DNA of 64,000 nucleotides from Crenobacter caeni (GTDB lineage Bacteria; Pseudomonadota; Gammaproteobacteria; Burkholderiales; Chromobacteriaceae), in the NCBI RefSeq assembly GCF_010435965.1, contig NZ_JAAGAA010000001.1, positions 328,350 to 392,349 on the forward strand, given 5' to 3'. Shown in pieces: positions 61,888 to 64,000 of the stretch. Within the stretch, counting starts at the first letter, position 1. Every line of letters begins with the position of its first letter. Under the pieces are notes generated by a model. That model saw nothing but the letters and a program-made list of their open reading frames with translations, had not been told where the DNA came from and did not search any database. The translations under genes and the position numbers were made by a program.

Positions 61888-63000
61888 ATGCTCTGGCAGT
61901 CAATAATTTGCCCATTAAATGCCGTGGTCAACGCTGCGCGTTCCCATGTGGCCCATTACACGGCCCTGATCACCTTCGTGGTGATCGTCTTCACCAGCTT
62001 CTACCCGTTCACCGGCTGGGCGTATAGCGGCCGGCCGCTGTTCGAGTTCCTGAGCTACCCGCTGCCTTACTACTTCCGCGTGTTCGACAACGCGGTCAAC
62101 TTCATCGTCTACCTGCCGCTGGGTTTCGCGCTGGCGCTGACCTGCAGGCCGCGCATCCTGGGCTGGCTGCTCGCCGTGCTGCTGTGCGGGCTGGCCAGCC
62201 TGCTGGTCGAATTCGGCCAGCAATTTTTGCCCAGCCGCGTGTCGTCCAACCTCGACATGCTGTACAACGCCGCCGGCGGTGCGCTGGGCGCGACGCTGGC
62301 GGTCAGCCCGCTGTTTCGCCGGCTATGGCACCGCATCTGGCGGGCCCGCCAGCGCTATTTCCGCAGTGAAACGGCAGCCGACTACGCGGTGGTGCTGATC
62401 GCGCTGTGGTTCGTCACCCAGCTCGACCCGTCGGTGCCGCTGTTCGGCGTGGTGGTGCGCCCGCTGGGGCTGCCGCAGCCCTTTGTGTCACCGCTGGAAA
62501 ACCCCATGCTGTTCCTGCTGTTGGTCGAGGCCGGCAGCGTGATGCTGCACCTGGTCGCGGTGCTGTTGTTTGTTACCACCTTCCTGGCAGACAGGCGCTA
62601 CTACGCGCGCGCGGTCATGCTCGTGATGCTGCTGCCGTGGCTGCTGAAGATGATGACCGCGGGCGCGCTGCTCAAGCCGATGGCGCTGTTCGAGTGGATC
62701 AGCTTCAACGTGATGACCGGGTTGTCGGCGGGCTTCCTGCTGGTGTGGCTGTTCACACGCTTCCCGCCGCTGGTGCAGGCGGTGGTCGCCCTGCTCGCGC
62801 TGGCCGGCACCCGGGTGCTCGCCGCGATGTGGCCGCTGACCCGCTCGGACGAGGAAATGCTGTCGCTGTTCCGCTGGCATTACGGCCATCTGGCCAATAT
62901 GAACGCGCTGATCGCCTTCCTGTCGCAGTTGTGGCCGTACGCGGCGCTGGCGACGCTGCTGGGTCTGCTCTGGCAGTCAGCCCGCCAGCGCAAGGCGTGA
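61888..63000 (+). CDS. VanZ-family membrane protein
   Basis: The product is 370 aa from the ATG at 61888; TTG at 61864 and GTG at 61924 are alternatives. About ten hydrophobic segments are present. The N-terminal half shows VanZ-like features: FDNAVNFIVYLPLGFALAL, FGQQFLPSRVSSNLDMLYNAAGGALGA. The C-terminal half is a further membrane region of unknown role. VanZ proteins are linked to glycopeptide tolerance in Gram-positives, but most bacterial members have no known function. The 3' end overlaps the convergent HAD gene by 24 bases. Confidence 0.82.
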   Translation: MLWQSIICPLNAVVNAARSHVAHYTALITFVVIVFTSFYPFTGWAYSGRPLFEFLSYPLPYYFRVFDNAVNFIVYLPLGFALALTCRPRILGWLLAVLLCGLASLLVEFGQQFLPSRVSSNLDMLYNAAGGALGATLAVSPLFRRLWHRIWRARQRYFRSETAADYAVVLIALWFVTQLDPSVPLFGVVVRPLGLPQPFVSPLENPMLFLLLVEAGSVMLHLVAVLLFVTTFLADRRYYARAVMLVMLLPWLLKMMTAGALLKPMALFEWISFNVMTGLSAGFLLVWLFTRFPPLVQAVVALLALAGTRVLAAMWPLTRSDEEMLSLFRWHYGHLANMNALIAFLSQLWPYAALATLLGLLWQSARQRKA

Positions 63001-63615
63001 CAGCTCGCTGATGCGGCTGATGCGCGCGTCGACATAGTCGGGGCGCTGCGGCTTGCGGCTGAGCCAGACGGTCTTCATGCCCAGAGCTTTGGCCGCCTTC
63101 AGGTTGTCCAGGCTGTCCTCGACCATCACGCAGTGCTGCGCCTGCAGGTGGTGGTCGACCAGCACGCGGCGGAACGCCGACGCGGCGGGCTTGGGGGTGA
63201 AGTCGAGGCGCTCGACGCCGTAGTGCGCGCAAAAGTGCTGGTGGACGCCCATCGCGCGCAGCAGGTCTTCCACATAATGCTGCGGCCCGTTCGAGAGCAG
63301 GATCTTGCGGCCGGGCAGCGTGCGCAGCACGCTGTCGAGGTCCGGCTCCCAGCGCAGCATGGGGCGGAACACCTCGGTCGGGTGCGTCTCGCGCAGGAAG
63401 TGGTGCGGGTCGATGCCGTGGTGTTCGACCAGTCCGCGCAGCGTCGCGCCGTATTGCTGCCAGTAACGTTCGCGCAGCGTGTGCGCGGCTTCCTCGTCCA
63501 CTGCCAGCTTGTCCATGATGTAGCGGGTCATCAGTTCGTTGATGCGCGGGAAAATGCCGTGGTCGGCGTCGTGCAGGGTATTGTCGAGGTCGAAAATCCA
63601 GGTGGGGTGGGTCAA
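62977..63615 (-). CDS. HAD-family pyrimidine 5'-nucleotidase-like hydrolase
   Basis: The product is 212 aa. HAD motifs: DLDNTL (motif I, Asp9 and Asp11), ILLSNGP (motif II), TPKPA (motif III lysine) and MVEDSLDNLKAAK (motif IV). The length and the stretch DLDNTLHDADHGIFPRINE match the SDT1-like pyrimidine 5'-nucleotidase group that dephosphorylates UMP/CMP, though substrate range in HAD enzymes is broad. It is divergent from the rRNA operon. Confidence 0.88.
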   Translation of the reverse strand: MTHPTWIFDLDNTLHDADHGIFPRINELMTRYIMDKLAVDEEAAHTLRERYWQQYGATLRGLVEHHGIDPHHFLRETHPTEVFRPMLRWEPDLDSVLRTLPGRKILLSNGPQHYVEDLLRAMGVHQHFCAHYGVERLDFTPKPAASAFRRVLVDHHLQAQHCVMVEDSLDNLKAAKALGMKTVWLSRKPQRPDYVDARISRISELSRLALAG

Positions 63616-63676
63616 AGCAGTCTCCTGTAATCAGGCTTGCGATTATCCGGCAAGCGCAGCCTTGGGCGAAGGTTGA

Positions 63677-63767
63677 AATTTTTTGTGATGCTAATCAACA
63701 AGATGACGGACTTCTGCCATTTCCTGTACAGGAAGGTGTTGACGGAGGCGGGCTGCAAACGTATAGT
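63677..63767 (+). promoter_or_regulatory. ribosomal RNA promoter with UP-like tract and upstream palindrome
   Basis: -35 TTGACG (63739-63744), 17 bases, -10 TATAGT (63762-63767), followed by a GC-rich discriminator (TCGCCACC) as in stringently controlled rRNA promoters. A/T-rich AAATTTTTTG near 63675-63685 may act as an UP element for the rpoA product. TTCCTGTACAGGAA (63721-63734) is a perfect 14-bp palindrome just upstream of the -35. Confidence 0.85.
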
Positions 63768-63806
63768 TCGCCACCTCGACGCAGCGCACACAACGCGAAA
63801 CGTCAC

Positions 63807-63818
63807 TGCTCTTTAACA
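63807..63818 (+). promoter_or_regulatory. boxA antitermination site in the rRNA leader
   Basis: TGCTCTTTAACA matches the bacterial boxA consensus bound by NusB-S10 (NusE). It lies about 40 bases after the expected transcription start. The rest of the 317-base gap before 16S holds leader sequence with an imperfect stem (GTGAGTGCTTGGC with GCCAACACTTGCAC, 63837-63866), probably for RNase III processing. Confidence 0.85.
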
Positions 63819-63932
63819 GAACGAACAACCGATAGGTGTGAGTGCTTGGCGCAGCCAACACTTGCACTGCAAGAGAAGGAAACGAAAGTTTCTTTGGACT
63901 TGCGTGCCAGAAGTACGAAAAAGTTAGAGATT

Positions 63933-64000
63933 GAACTGAAGAGTTTGATCCTGGCTCAGATTGAACGCTGGCGGCATGCTTTACACATGCAAGTCGAACG
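63933..64000 (+). rRNA. rrs: 16S ribosomal RNA, 5' end (truncated by window edge)
   Basis: The first 68 bases of 16S rRNA, including the conserved GAGTTTGATCCTGGCTCAG (bacterial 27F site) and GCTGGCGGCATGCTTTACAC, which is typical of betaproteobacteria. The 5' end is set by alignment of the GAAGAG helix with the E. coli numbering. The gene continues beyond the window. Confidence 0.97.

Overview
The window comes from a high-GC betaproteobacterium, most likely of the order Neisseriales (Chromobacteriaceae-like). The evidence is the Neisseria-like ribosomal and RNA polymerase proteins, the first 68 bases of a betaproteobacterial 16S rRNA at the right edge, and a protein-glycosylation-like locus with a pgl-type layout. 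No phage, insertion sequence or CRISPR array is visible. The species cannot be named from the sequence alone.

Bases 1-20382 hold the conserved transcription and translation block on the + strand: the end of rpoC, rpsL-rpsG-fusA-tuf, the S10 genes (rpsJ to rpsQ), the spc genes (rplN to secY and rpmJ) and the alpha genes (rpsM, rpsK, rpsD, rpoA, rplQ). Three good internal promoters are visible (before rpsL, rplN and rpsM). Several terminator-like hairpins lie inside the block, and infA is absent from its usual place between secY and rpmJ. Bases 20381-24828 are an omega-amino-acid (beta-alanine-like) catabolic module: a MocR regulator divergent from a pyruvate transaminase and a semialdehyde dehydrogenase. 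A 146-bp palindromic, MITE-like repeat then abuts lnt.

Bases 24973-30165 on the minus strand form the compact miaB-phoH-ybeY-corC-lnt block (tRNA modification, rRNA maturation, envelope lipoprotein acylation). A GNAT gene and two identical tRNA-Met(CAT) genes with their own promoter and terminator follow. Bases 31339-35134 carry a MidA/NDUFAF7-like methyltransferase, a divergent pteridine-reductase-like SDR, ttcA and a spermidine-synthase-like gene.

Bases 35342-49277 are a 14-kb glycan operon on the + strand. wbpA, wbpB, wbpD and wbpE homologues would make UDP-GlcNAc(3NAc)A. Then come a Wzx-type flippase, a hexapeptide acyltransferase, three GT4 glycosyltransferases, an unexpected alpha/beta hydrolase, a DegT aminotransferase, a short priming sugar-phosphate transferase and a WbpM/PglD-like 4,6-dehydratase. 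No polymerase, ligase or oligosaccharyltransferase is encoded here. The best reading is a short, defined, lipid-linked oligosaccharide, perhaps for O-linked protein glycosylation. This is the most interesting locus of the window.

Bases 49263-63615 are mixed: a diguanylate cyclase with a four-cysteine tail, a HypT-like LysR regulator, an outer-membrane barrel, aspA, a hypothetical gene whose ribosome-binding site lies in a 25-bp perfect palindrome, yggL, a large lipoprotein with an HExxH metallopeptidase motif, ubiD, ompW, potABC without potD, a VanZ-family membrane protein and a HAD nucleotidase. Bases 63739-64000 are a ribosomal RNA promoter, boxA and the start of 16S rRNA.
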